A stretch of DNA of 38,364 bases from Mycobacterium sp. 1274756.6. GTDB lineage: Bacteria; Actinomycetota; Actinomycetes; Mycobacteriales; Mycobacteriaceae. Numbering within the stretch: the stretch's first letter is position 1; every line of letters begins with the position of its first letter. Where the stretch lies: contig NZ_LZLJ01000009.1 in NCBI RefSeq assembly GCF_001668625.1, positions 1 through 38,364 on the forward strand, given 5' to 3'. The notes beneath the pieces are model-generated. The model saw only the letters and a program-made list of their open reading frames with translations, was not told the origin of the DNA and did not search any database. Both the position numbers and the translations under genes were made by a program. This document shows positions 1 to 8,247 of the stretch, piece after piece.

Positions 1-1
1 C

Positions 2-1060
2 CCGACGCCCCCGACGCCCCAGCCAACCCCGCGACGCAAACGGGTCCTGGAGGACCTCAACACCGCCTGGCTCGGGACGATCTCGCTGCTGGTGCTGGGC
101 GCGCTGATCGCGGCCACCACGATGATCAACTCCCTGCACCTGGGCAAGACCACCTACCGCGCCGAGTTCCAGCAGGTGGCCGGCGTCCGGGCCGGCGACC
201 AGATCAACATCGCCGGGGTGCCCGTCGGCGCGGTGCGCGGCACCGAGCTGGCCGGTGACCGGGTGGTGGTGACGATGAAGATCCGCCACGGCGTGGTGCT
301 GGGCGCCGACACGACCGCCGCGATCAAGTTGACCACGATCCTCGGGTCTCGCTACATCGACGTCAAACCCCGCGGCGCCGATCCCCTGCCGGATCACCGA
401 ATCCCGCTGGCGCAGACCAGCGTCCCCTACGACCTGCAGAAGCTGCTGCAGGACTCGACCCAGACGTTCGAAGACGTCGACGCCGCCCAGTTCGCCGAGT
501 CCATGGAGCTGGTCTCCGCGCAACTGCAGGGCGTGCCGACGATCCTGCCGGACGCCTTGACCAACGTGCACAACCTGGCGCAGATCGTGGCGGACCGCCG
601 CGACCAGATCGGCGCGCTGCTCGACAGCACCGCCCAGGTCGCCGCGCTGCTGGGCGACCAGCGCAGCGACCTGGCCGCCCTGGTGCGCCAGGGCGACGAA
701 CTGATCGGCGAGATCCTGGGCCGCCGCGACAGCGCGGTGCGACTGCTGCGGGCCTCCACCAACCTGGTCGGCGTCGTGCGGGACACCCTCGTCGACCGCC
801 GCCCGCAGCTGGACAAACTGCTGACCGATCTGCGTGAGGTCACCGCGATGGTCGGTGACCACGATGAGCTGCTGCGCAACCTGTTCCAGGCCATGCCGTT
901 GGCGATGCGCAACCTCGCCAACGCCACCGGAACCGGTCCGTACCTGGACTTCCTGCTGCCCGGCGGGCTGATGGTCGACTCCTGGATGTGCGCGATCAGC
1001 GGGCGCGCCGAGCAGTGGCAGTGGCCTGAGCGCTACCAGTACTTCAAGGACTGCGAATGA
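2..1060 (+). CDS. mceC: Mce family protein, MceC type (5' end cut by window edge)
   Basis: Substrate-binding subunit of an Mce lipid importer; Mce proteins form the periplasm/cell-wall part of an ABC-like transporter with YrbE permeases and the MceG ATPase. The frame is open from the first bases of the window, and 352 residues are visible. They begin with a Pro-rich stretch and a hydrophobic anchor (about residues 22-42), followed by the MCE domain with the family pattern GDQINIAGVPVG and then long helical repeats. The C-terminus reads LVDSWMCAISGRAEQ and YFKDCE, which is typical of MceC. The true start lies upstream of the window; the GTG at 92 lies inside the anchor and is not the start. 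The stop overlaps the mceD start (ATGA), showing translational coupling. Which mce operon this is cannot be told, because yrbE, mceA and mceB are outside the window. Confidence 0.93.
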   Translation, partial: PTPPTPQPTPRRKRVLEDLNTAWLGTISLLVLGALIAATTMINSLHLGKTTYRAEFQQVAGVRAGDQINIAGVPVGAVRGTELAGDRVVVTMKIRHGVVLGADTTAAIKLTTILGSRYIDVKPRGADPLPDHRIPLAQTSVPYDLQKLLQDSTQTFEDVDAAQFAESMELVSAQLQGVPTILPDALTNVHNLAQIVADRRDQIGALLDSTAQVAALLGDQRSDLAALVRQGDELIGEILGRRDSAVRLLRASTNLVGVVRDTLVDRRPQLDKLLTDLREVTAMVGDHDELLRNLFQAMPLAMRNLANATGTGPYLDFLLPGGLMVDSWMCAISGRAEQWQWPERYQYFKDCE

Positions 1061-2166
1061 GAAGACGGCTGCTCACCATCGGCGCCGCGCTCGGCGTGCT
1101 GATCGCCGTGCTCGGCGCCGCCTACGGGTTCACCGGCACCGGCGACGCCCGGGATCAGACCATCACCGCCCAGTTCGACAACGCGGTCGGGCTGTACGAG
1201 GGCAACACGGTGGCGGTGCTGGGCATGCCGGTCGGCCGGGTCGCCGAGATCACCTCGACCGATCGGGGCGTGCGGGTGGTGCTCAGCGTGGACGGGAACG
1301 TCCGGCTGCCGGCTGACGTGACCGCGGTGACGGTCGGCACCTCGATCCTGACCGACCGGCATGTCGAGTTGACCCCCGCCTACACCGGCGGGCCCACCCT
1401 GCCCGACGGGGCGGTGCTCGGGCTGGACCGCACCCGCACCCCCATCGAATTCGACCGGGTGCTCAAGATGGTCGACAAGCTGGGCGGGGCGCTCGGCGGG
1501 GACGGGGCGGGCGGCGGCCCGATGGCCGACCTGCTCAACGCCTCCTCGGCGATCACCTCGACCAGCGGTCCGCAGATCAAAGAGGCGCTGGGCAAGCTCT
1601 CCGAGGCGCTGCGGACCGGCGCCGACGGCGGGCAGGCCACCCAGAACAACATCACCACGATCATCGAGAACGTCAGCACGCTGCTCGACGCCGCCGCGCA
1701 GAACGAGGACCTGATGCGCACCTTCGGCACCGACGTGCGCCGGCTCAGTGACCTGCTGGCCGAGGAGAACATCGGCCGCGGCGGCACCGGTGCACAGGTC
1801 AACGCCGTGCTCGAGGAAGTCAACACGTTGCTCACCGACCACGGTGCGGACATCAAGGCCACCGTGCAGAGCAGCGACAACCTCACCCGGGCCCTGGTGG
1901 ACTACCGCCGCGAACTCGCCGAGGTGTTCAACGTGGCGCCGCTGGCCGTCGACAACGTCGCCAACGCGATGGACACCGACAACGGCATGCTGCGGGTCGG
2001 GGCGCACTTCGACTCGGTGTTCTTCGACAGCTCGATGACCAAAGAGGTCTGCAACATCCTCGGGCTGCGCCAACTCGGGTGCCGCACCGGCACGGTGCGC
2101 GACATGGGCCCGGACTTCGGGGTGACCCACGTCCTCGAAGGACTGACCCGGTTGGGAGAGGAATGA
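1057..2166 (+). CDS. mceD: Mce family protein, MceD type
   Basis: The 369-residue MceD-type subunit of the same importer. An N-terminal membrane anchor (about residues 5-25) is followed by the MCE domain, with the VAVLGMPVGRVAEI segment near residue 50 and TSILTDRHVELTP after it. A long helical region then forms the hydrophobic channel in this family. A Gly-rich linker (GGALGGDGAGGG) separates two helical blocks. The start ATG at 1057 overlaps the mceC stop by 4 bp, and the 3' end overlaps mceE in the same way. Assignment to D rests on position between mceC and a lipoprotein mceE. Confidence 0.93.
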   Translation: MRRRLLTIGAALGVLIAVLGAAYGFTGTGDARDQTITAQFDNAVGLYEGNTVAVLGMPVGRVAEITSTDRGVRVVLSVDGNVRLPADVTAVTVGTSILTDRHVELTPAYTGGPTLPDGAVLGLDRTRTPIEFDRVLKMVDKLGGALGGDGAGGGPMADLLNASSAITSTSGPQIKEALGKLSEALRTGADGGQATQNNITTIIENVSTLLDAAAQNEDLMRTFGTDVRRLSDLLAEENIGRGGTGAQVNAVLEEVNTLLTDHGADIKATVQSSDNLTRALVDYRRELAEVFNVAPLAVDNVANAMDTDNGMLRVGAHFDSVFFDSSMTKEVCNILGLRQLGCRTGTVRDMGPDFGVTHVLEGLTRLGEE

Positions 2167-3296
2167 CCCACGATCGCATCCGGCGGGCCCGCCGCTACCT
2201 GCCGCCCGTGCTGGCGGTGACCGTGCTGGTCGGCTGCTCGAAAGGCGTGGAGGACCTCCCGCTGCCCGCGCCGGGAATCGGCGGCGCCTCCTACCAACTC
2301 AACGCCGTGTTCACCAACGCGTTGAACCTTCCCGACCGGGCCAAGGTCCGCGTCGGCGGCGCCGACGTCGGCGAGGTCGTGGCCATGCGCGCCGAGAACT
2401 ACACCGCGGTGGTGCAGATGCAGATCATCGACGGGGTGCAGCTGCCGGTGGGGACCACCGCCGAACTGCGGTCGGCCACGCCGCTCGGCGACATCTTCGT
2501 CGCGCTGCACCCACCCGAAGGCGGTGACGCGACCACCGCCAGCCTGCGCGACGGCGACACCATCGCGCTGCCCGAGACGGTGGCGGCGGCCACCGTCGAG
2601 GACGTGTTGACCTCGACGTCGGTGCTGGTCAACGGCGGTGTCGTGCGCAACCTGACCCGGGTCCTCAACGGCCTCGGTTCGGCGGTGGGTCCCGACGGGG
2701 AGGGGCTGACCGCGATGATCCAGGAGTCACGGCGACTGGTGACGACCATGTCGGCGCGCTCCGACGAGATCCGCACCGTGCTCACCGGGGTGACCGAGCT
2801 CGCCGAGACCCTCGACGCCGACCGCACCGCGATCAACGACGTGCTGGGCTCGTCGGCGCCCGCCCTGGCGGTCATCGCCGACAACACCACCCAGATCGTC
2901 GACCTGATCCAACGGATGAACGTCGTCACCGCCCAGCTGGAACGCTTCCCGTCCATCGCGGGCACCGACACCCGCAGCCTGGTCCGCGACCTCAACGCGC
3001 TCTCGGCGGCGTTCAACGACGCCGCGCTCGATCCGCAGGTGAGTCTGAACAATCTGCTGCGGGTGATCCCCCCGGCGCTGAAATTCTTCTCCTCCAACGC
3101 CGCCCACTCCGATGTGGACCTGCAGCAGGTCGCGCTCGGCCACATCGAAGACCTCAACCACCTGGGCGACCCGGCCTTCCACGGCCCCAAATGGACCGAT
3201 TGGGACAACCTCGTGGGCTCGCTGAAGTTCGTGCTCACCCAGCTCGGCGACCGGGTGTGGGGACCCGACCGCGGGCATGTGTGGGGGCCCAAGTGA
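2163..3296 (+). CDS. mceE: Mce family lipoprotein, MceE type (LprK-like)
   Basis: A 377-residue Mce subunit made as a lipoprotein, as is usual for the fifth mce gene. Residues 1-24 form a signal peptide ending in the lipobox LVGC, with Cys25 as the predicted lipidated residue. The MCE domain follows (RAKVRVGGADVGEV near residue 60). The start ATG at 2163 overlaps the mceD stop (ATGA). A longer reading from 2079 would lie inside mceD and would destroy the signal peptide, so 2163 is preferred. The stop overlaps the GTG start of mceF (GTGA). The protein probably anchors the importer at the outer face of the plasma membrane. Confidence 0.92.
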   Translation: MTHDRIRRARRYLPPVLAVTVLVGCSKGVEDLPLPAPGIGGASYQLNAVFTNALNLPDRAKVRVGGADVGEVVAMRAENYTAVVQMQIIDGVQLPVGTTAELRSATPLGDIFVALHPPEGGDATTASLRDGDTIALPETVAAATVEDVLTSTSVLVNGGVVRNLTRVLNGLGSAVGPDGEGLTAMIQESRRLVTTMSARSDEIRTVLTGVTELAETLDADRTAINDVLGSSAPALAVIADNTTQIVDLIQRMNVVTAQLERFPSIAGTDTRSLVRDLNALSAAFNDAALDPQVSLNNLLRVIPPALKFFSSNAAHSDVDLQQVALGHIEDLNHLGDPAFHGPKWTDWDNLVGSLKFVLTQLGDRVWGPDRGHVWGPK

Positions 3297-4591
3297 GCAC
3301 CGCGCCCGCCCGCCTGCTGCACCTGCCGGCCGCCGCGGCGGTGTGGGCGGCGCGCACCGCGTCGAGGAACAAGCTGCTGGTCTCCGCACTCGCCCAGGTG
3401 GTCCTGGTCGTGATCGGCTCGATCTACCTGCTCTTCGGTGCGCTGCGGACCAACCCGATCGCCAGCCAGATGACCGTGCGGGTCCAGCTCGAGGACTCCG
3501 GCGGGCTGCTGGCCAACCAGGACGTCACCCTCAACGGCATCCCGATCGGCCGGGTCAAGGCGGTGGAGATCACCGCCGAGGGCGTCCAGGCGGTCGCCCA
3601 GATCGACGGGCACATCCGGATCCCGCGGGATGGCACCACCGTGCGGGTCTCGGCCCTGTCCCCGGCCGGGGAGCAGTACCTCGACTTCCAGCCCACCCGC
3701 GCCGATGGGCCGCTGCTGACCGACGGCAGCCTGATCGGCGAATCCGACACCATGACGCCGGTGCCGCTGTGGCGGCTGCTCGACAACATCGAAGGGCTGC
3801 TCGCCCAGACCGACCCGGCCCAGCTGGAGCAGGTCATGGGTGAGCTGGGGGTCAGCGCCGAGGGCCCGCAGAAGCTGCGCGACCTGTTGGCCGGCGGCCA
3901 GATGCTGATCTCCACGCTCGACGGGGTGTTGCCGCAGACGGTGACGTTGCTGCGCAGCAGCCGCCCGGTGTTCCAGATCTTCGACGACTCCTCGGCCGGG
4001 CTGAGCCGCCTCGCCGACAACCTCGGCGGCACCCTGAGCGGAATCAGCGCCAAAGACGCCGGAATCCGGCGGCTGCTGGACCAGACGCCACGCCTGCTCG
4101 ACACCGCCGACGGCGTCATCGACGAGAACTCCCCCACCATGGTGCAACTGCTGGGCAACCTGACCACGGTGGCGCAGCTGTCCTATGTGCGGGTGCCGGC
4201 CCTGGCGCATCTGTTCCGCGACGACCGGCCCTCGGTGCTCGACGGGGTGGCGTCGCTGATGCACGACGGCGGGATCTGGGCGATCGCCGACATCTACCCG
4301 CGGTACTTCTGCGACTATCCCCACCCGCGCGACGTGCCGTTCATCCCGAACTATCCCGAGCCGTACATGTACACCTACTGCCTCAACGACGACCCCGGGG
4401 TGCTGGTCCGCGGTGCGCGCAACGCGCCCACCCCGGCGGACGGGATCGACACCGCCGGTCCACCGCCCGGGCTGGATCCGCTGCAGCGCACCGATCCGAC
4501 CCCGTCGGGGCCGTACACCATCGATCTGCCCTACGGCGGCCCACCGATGCCGCCGGAGTCAGAGCCGCAACGCCAGGGCGGCCCCTATTAA
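3293..4591 (+). CDS. mceF: Mce family protein, MceF type
   Basis: Last of the six Mce subunits, 432 residues. It has an N-terminal membrane anchor (about residues 28-48, LVSALAQVVLVVIGSIYLLF) and an MCE domain with the segment LNGIPIGRVKAVEI. A helical channel region follows, then a C-terminal region rich in Pro, Tyr and Asp from about residue 340. The GTG start at 3293 overlaps the mceE stop by 4 bp and gives a normal N-terminus. The gene is separated from the next by 20 bp holding an AGGAGG ribosome site. The final 60 residues are a low-complexity Pro/Gly tail, common in MceF proteins. Confidence 0.92.
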   Translation: MSTAPARLLHLPAAAAVWAARTASRNKLLVSALAQVVLVVIGSIYLLFGALRTNPIASQMTVRVQLEDSGGLLANQDVTLNGIPIGRVKAVEITAEGVQAVAQIDGHIRIPRDGTTVRVSALSPAGEQYLDFQPTRADGPLLTDGSLIGESDTMTPVPLWRLLDNIEGLLAQTDPAQLEQVMGELGVSAEGPQKLRDLLAGGQMLISTLDGVLPQTVTLLRSSRPVFQIFDDSSAGLSRLADNLGGTLSGISAKDAGIRRLLDQTPRLLDTADGVIDENSPTMVQLLGNLTTVAQLSYVRVPALAHLFRDDRPSVLDGVASLMHDGGIWAIADIYPRYFCDYPHPRDVPFIPNYPEPYMYTYCLNDDPGVLVRGARNAPTPADGIDTAGPPPGLDPLQRTDPTPSGPYTIDLPYGGPPMPPESEPQRQGGPY

Positions 4592-4611
4592 ATGGAATCA
4601 GGAGGTTCGTG

Positions 4612-5298
4612 GTGAGTAACGTTTCAGCCACCGTTGAACGCGAGGCGGGATCCGAACTCGACGCCCTCGAGGCCCTCGCCGGCGAACAGCCGGACGCCGA
4701 GCCCGACGCGCCGCAGGCCGCGGACACGGCCCCCGAGGCCCCCGAGGCCTCCGAGGCCGCCGAAGCCGATCAGTCGGATCAGGCCGCCGAGGCCCGCCCG
4801 ACCGGGTCCCGGTCGCGGACCTGGGTGCGCCGCACCGCGATCGGCACCGCCGCGGCGCTGATCGTGGGCCTGGGCGGGCTCAGCGGTTATCTGGGCTGGC
4901 AGTACCACAGCGTGCGGGTCGTGCAGGCCGCTGCGGAGGAGGCGCGTCAGGCCGCCGAAGCCTACGCGGTGACGCTGACCTCGATCGACACCCGCAATCT
5001 CGACGAGAACTTCGATGCCGTGCTCGACGGCGCGACCGGCGAGTTCCGCGACATCTACCAGACCTCGAGCGCCAAGCTGCGCCAGTTGCTCATCGATCAC
5101 CAGGCGGCCGGACGCGGCGTGGTGCTCGACTCGGCCATCAAATCGGCCAGCAAGGATGAGGTGCAGGTGTTGTTGTTCGTCGACCAGACCGTCTCCAACA
5201 CCGAGGTGCCCGACCCGCGGGTGGACCGCAGCCGCATCGCGATGACCATGCAGCGTGTCGACGGCCGGTGGAAGGCCAGTGAGGTGGAGTTGCCATGA
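4612..5298 (+). CDS. Mce-associated membrane protein (Mas)
   Basis: A 228-residue Mce-associated membrane protein. An acidic Ala/Glu/Pro-rich N-terminal segment (about residues 15-65) contains short repeats of the form xEA. A basic stretch and one transmembrane helix follow (about residues 74-95, ending LSGYLGWQYH), then an extracytoplasmic domain that is helical first and ends in a beta-rich NTF2-like part (VQVLLFVDQTVSN, GRWKASEVEL). Mas proteins are thought to stabilise or assist Mce complexes. Two adjacent GTG codons occur at 4609 and 4612. The AGGAGG at 4600-4605 lies 3 bases before the first and 6 before the second, so 4612 is chosen. The stop overlaps the next ATG. Confidence 0.85.
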   Translation: MSNVSATVEREAGSELDALEALAGEQPDAEPDAPQAADTAPEAPEASEAAEADQSDQAAEARPTGSRSRTWVRRTAIGTAAALIVGLGGLSGYLGWQYHSVRVVQAAAEEARQAAEAYAVTLTSIDTRNLDENFDAVLDGATGEFRDIYQTSSAKLRQLLIDHQAAGRGVVLDSAIKSASKDEVQVLLFVDQTVSNTEVPDPRVDRSRIAMTMQRVDGRWKASEVELP

Positions 5299-5993
5299 CC
5301 GATATCCAGACCGCCGCCGGACCGGTCACCGCGCTGCGCGACGACTGGATCATGCGCTCGATGTTGAGCCGGGTGGGCGATATTCCCGAAACCGTGCTGC
5401 TGCCGGTGCTTCGGCTGGTCGCCGACGACCGCCGCGCCGTCGACGACGGCTGGGCCGCCGTCATCGCCAAACGGAAGCCGAACCGGCTGTTCGAGTCGCC
5501 CCGCAAATCGTGGCAGCGCCGCTACGGGCAGTTCGTGTACGAACTGGAGTGGGCCAGCAGCGAACTGGTGCGGTTCGTGCCGCGCGCGGAGGTCGAGGAG
5601 CTGGTGTCCTCGACGGTGGCCACCCGGTTGCGCCGGTGGTTGCGCTACCTGTTGCCGATGTTCAACGCGGTCCGGCTGGTCCCGCCGGGGCTGCACCCGA
5701 CGGTGATGGACGCCGGGGTAGGCGTGGCGACCTTCCTGGTCGGGCCGATCCACCGCACCGGGGTGGAGCCCGACGGCACCGTCGTCTACGAGATCCCCGA
5801 ATGCGCGATGCACACCTCGGTGGGAACCCAGTCCCCGCAGGAGAATTCCTGCCTGATGGCGTGCAAGGCGGCCTGCGAGAAGGTGTTCGACGCCAACTCG
5901 GCGATGCCGCTGGAGTTCGACCCGCACCTGCCCGGACTTTCCTGCACCCTGCGGGTGCGTCCGGCCGGCCCATCCACCTCCGACCCCCAGTAA
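5295..5993 (+). CDS. Unrecognised Cys-rich protein in the mce operon
   Basis: A 232-residue protein I do not recognise. No signal peptide or clear membrane helix is seen, so it is probably cytoplasmic. The N-terminal half is rich in Arg and Trp (ESPRKSWQRRYGQF near residue 70). The C-terminal half carries a Cys cluster: one Cys in IPECAMHTS, three within CLMACKAAC, and one near the end (LSCTLRV). Five cysteines with a nearby His could bind a metal or act in catalysis, but no known motif is matched with certainty. The start ATG at 5295 overlaps the Mas stop (ATGA). Nine bases separate the stop from the dioxygenase start. Expression with both the importer and the dioxygenase suggests it acts on the imported molecule or its cleavage product; this is inference. 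Confidence 0.8.
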   Translation: MTDIQTAAGPVTALRDDWIMRSMLSRVGDIPETVLLPVLRLVADDRRAVDDGWAAVIAKRKPNRLFESPRKSWQRRYGQFVYELEWASSELVRFVPRAEVEELVSSTVATRLRRWLRYLLPMFNAVRLVPPGLHPTVMDAGVGVATFLVGPIHRTGVEPDGTVVYEIPECAMHTSVGTQSPQENSCLMACKAACEKVFDANSAMPLEFDPHLPGLSCTLRVRPAGPSTSDPQ

Positions 5994-6002
5994 GGACGAC
6001 CC

Positions 6003-7448
6003 GTGACCAACCCCGACCAAGCCGGCCACGACTTCGCCGCCTACACCCCGCTCTACGAGGAGTACGACTACCGCATCGACGAGACCGAGGGCGCCCTGCC
6101 CGCCGACCTGGAGGGCACCCTGTACCGCAACGGCGCGGGCAAGCTCGACGCCGGCGGTCAGCCGCTGGGCCACCTGTTCGACGGCGACGGCATGCTGTCG
6201 ATGTTCGCGATGTCCGGCGGCGCGGTGCACTACCGCAACCGCTACGTGCGCACCAAGCACTACCGCAAGTCGTTGACCTCCCGCGGAGCGCCGTACCGGG
6301 CGCTGGGCACCATGCGCCCCGGCGGGCTGCTCGCCAACGCCCTGCGGTTCCCGGCCAACGTCGCCAACACCGGCGTGGTGATGCACGCCGGGAAGCTGCT
6401 CGCGCTGTGGGAGGGCGGCCCGCCCACCGAGATCGACCCGGACACCCTCGACACCGTCGGGGTGCACAACTTCGACGGCGAGCTGAAGTGGATCGGGGCG
6501 TTCTCCGCGCACCCGAAGTGGGATCCCGACACCCGCGAGATGTTCAACTTCGGCTTGGCGATGGTGCCGTTCCCGAAACTGGCCTGCTACCGGGTGGACC
6601 GGGCCGGCAAGCTGCACAAGCTGGGCCAGCTGAACCTGCCGCTGGCCCGGTTCAACCACGACATGGGCCTGACCAAGAAGCACATGGTGTTCGCGATCCC
6701 GCCGCTGGTGTTCCCCACCGCCAAGCTGTTGGGTGCCGGCTTCGGGCTGCGCAACTTCATCGACGCCATCGAGTACGACGCCGCCCAGGGCACGATGATC
6801 GGGCTGGTCCCGCGGGACGGCGGCAAGCCCCGGGTGATCTACACCGATCCGCTGCTGCACCTGCATCTGGCCAACACCTACGAGGACGGCTCGGACACCG
6901 TGGTGGAGCTGGTCCACTACGACGCGTCCTGGGAGGAGCTCAACGGTCAACTCTCCACGCTGAGCACCGACACGGCCGCCCAGGTGGGCTCCTACGGCGG
7001 GACCCTGCTGCGGTTGCGGATCACCCCGTCGGACAAGGTGATCCACGAGCCGATCACTGACCTGGTCGGCGAGTTCCCGTCGTTCAACATCCTGCGGACC
7101 GGCAAACCCAACCGTTACACCTATCTGTCGGCCGACGCCGACGGCAGCGCCTACCCCAACGCGGTGGCCAAGTTGGACAACACCACGGGTAAGGCGGTCA
7201 TCCACCAGTTCCCGTACGGCCATCAGCCGCACGAGGCGGTGTTCGCGGCCCGGCCGGGGGCGACCGCCGAGGACGACGGTTGGCTGCTGGTCACCACTCA
7301 GGACGGGGTGAGCAACCGCGCCAGCCTGGTGGTGCTCGACGCCCAGGATGTGGCCGCCGGCCCGGTGTTCACCGGCCGGTTGCGCCATCACCTGCCGCTG
7401 ACCTTCCATGGCAGCTACACGCCCCGGGTGGCCCGGCCCACCGGATGA
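6003..7448 (+). CDS. Carotenoid oxygenase family dioxygenase
   Basis: Non-haem Fe(II) dioxygenase of the RPE65/carotenoid cleavage oxygenase family, 481 residues (family usually 450-530). These enzymes split a C=C bond of carotenoids, apocarotenoids or stilbenes with O2. The four His expected to hold the iron are all visible in the right context: H170 (SAHPKWDP), H219 (FNHDMG), H288 (HLANTYEDG) and H469 (TFHGSY). The N-terminal GTLYRNGAG and LFDGDGML segments are also typical. M. tuberculosis has two relatives (Rv0654, Rv0913c); Rv0654 lies next to mkl/mceG (Rv0655), the Mce ATPase gene. The start GTG at 6003 has AAGGA 6 bases upstream and follows the previous gene by 9 bp, so it belongs to the mce transcription unit. 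Substrate unknown. Confidence 0.93.
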   Translation: MTNPDQAGHDFAAYTPLYEEYDYRIDETEGALPADLEGTLYRNGAGKLDAGGQPLGHLFDGDGMLSMFAMSGGAVHYRNRYVRTKHYRKSLTSRGAPYRALGTMRPGGLLANALRFPANVANTGVVMHAGKLLALWEGGPPTEIDPDTLDTVGVHNFDGELKWIGAFSAHPKWDPDTREMFNFGLAMVPFPKLACYRVDRAGKLHKLGQLNLPLARFNHDMGLTKKHMVFAIPPLVFPTAKLLGAGFGLRNFIDAIEYDAAQGTMIGLVPRDGGKPRVIYTDPLLHLHLANTYEDGSDTVVELVHYDASWEELNGQLSTLSTDTAAQVGSYGGTLLRLRITPSDKVIHEPITDLVGEFPSFNILRTGKPNRYTYLSADADGSAYPNAVAKLDNTTGKAVIHQFPYGHQPHEAVFAARPGATAEDDGWLLVTTQDGVSNRASLVVLDAQDVAAGPVFTGRLRHHLPLTFHGSYTPRVARPTG

Positions 7449-7467
7449 TCCGGCGGGTTCGCCCCGG

Positions 7468-8184
7468 TCAGCCCATGATCGGGGCGAACTCCGGCGCGAT
7501 CAGGCCGGCCACCGCCGCCCACGGCACGGTGATCACCGCCAGGCCGCGGCCGAACTGGTAGTCCGGGAAGTGCAATTCGATGCCCGCGTCGGTGGGGATC
7601 CAATATTTGAAGTTGACGTCGATCGGCGCGACCTCGTTGCCGAACTGCCAGGTACCCGGGTGCTTCGGCGGCGCGTAGACGGTCGGCAGGATCGCGACGG
7701 TCTGATCCGCCAGCCGCACCAGCCCCGCTTTTTTGTCGGTGAATAAATTGTCCCAGGTGATCAGCACGCCGCTGCGTTTGTCGAAAACGCGGGTGGCCAC
7801 CGCATGGAACGGCATATTCGGCATATCGGTGTTGTATTCACCGACGAACAATTCCGAAACGGTGATCGGTCCGAAAAACGGGGTGCCGGTCGAATGGAAG
7901 GTCCACGGCTGGGTCTTGGTGGCGCTGGGCTCGTAGGTGGCGACCTGGCCGCGCGCTTCGGCGTCGATGATGTCGTTGATGGCGGCAACCACCGCCGGAT
8001 CTCCGCCCTCCACCCGTTGATAGTCAACGTTCCACTGGCCCAAGCCATCCGGGCTGGCTCCGGAGATCGCGGCCGGGACGGCGCGGTAGTCTTCGGCGGC
8101 CGCGGCGGGCGCCCCCGGGAGCAGTGCGCCGGCGAGCACGGCGAGACCCAGGCCTGCTTTCCCGACCCGTTTCCAGATATCCAC
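7468..8184 (-). CDS. Secreted MPT64/RsiV-like (DUF3298) protein
   Basis: A 238-residue exported protein. The N-terminus is a signal peptide with basic WKRVGK, a hydrophobic core and a cut after PAAAA (about residue 30). The mature part resembles MPT64 (Rv1980c) and the DUF3298/RsiV C-terminal domain, seen in SGVLITWDNLFTD, the AGIELHFPDYQF segment and VITVPWAAVAGLI at the end. Function is unknown; MPT64 is a secreted antigen. Possible GTG starts are 8190 and 8184. GAGG at 8190-8193 sits 5 bases before 8184, which is chosen. The 3' end converges on the dioxygenase with 19 bp between. The gene is AT-richer than its neighbours. Confidence 0.82.
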   Translation of the reverse strand: MDIWKRVGKAGLGLAVLAGALLPGAPAAAAEDYRAVPAAISGASPDGLGQWNVDYQRVEGGDPAVVAAINDIIDAEARGQVATYEPSATKTQPWTFHSTGTPFFGPITVSELFVGEYNTDMPNMPFHAVATRVFDKRSGVLITWDNLFTDKKAGLVRLADQTVAILPTVYAPPKHPGTWQFGNEVAPIDVNFKYWIPTDAGIELHFPDYQFGRGLAVITVPWAAVAGLIAPEFAPIMG

Positions 8185-8204
8185 GACCACCTCTTTTTTC
8201 GCCG

Positions 8205-8210
8205 AGTGTA
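8205..8210 (-). promoter_or_regulatory. Putative -10 box for the MPT64-like gene
   Basis: On the minus strand this reads TACACT, fitting the mycobacterial TANNNT -10 pattern. It would start transcription near 8198, giving a leader of about 14 bases with the GAGG ribosome site. It lies 24 bp from the divergent -10 box at 8235-8240, so the two promoters share one upstream region and may interfere. Inference from pattern only. Confidence 0.4.
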
Positions 8211-8234
8211 TTCCCGACGAATATATCGGACCGG

Positions 8235-8240
8235 TAGGAT
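8235..8240 (+). promoter_or_regulatory. Putative -10 box, leaderless start of the LLM gene
   Basis: TAGGAT fits TANNNT and ends 7 bases before the ATG at 8248, so the predicted transcript starts at or one base before the start codon. No ribosome site is visible upstream of that ATG, in agreement with a leaderless mRNA, which is common in mycobacteria. Confidence 0.45.
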
Positions 8241-8247
8241 TCCGCGC

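Noticed and set aside
2399..4324. A 641-codon minus-strand frame over mceE-mceF
   Set aside because: Shadow of two real Mce genes; low-complexity product without domains.
4720..4770. Short CCCGAGGCC-type repeats as a mobile or regulatory repeat
   Set aside because: They are in-frame codons for the acidic Glu/Ala spacer of the Mas protein.
5097..7409. A 770-codon open frame on the minus strand across the mce/dioxygenase genes
   Set aside because: Composition is Gly/Arg/His/Val-rich with no known motif, and it mirrors well-supported plus-strand genes. Long antisense frames are expected at this G+C.
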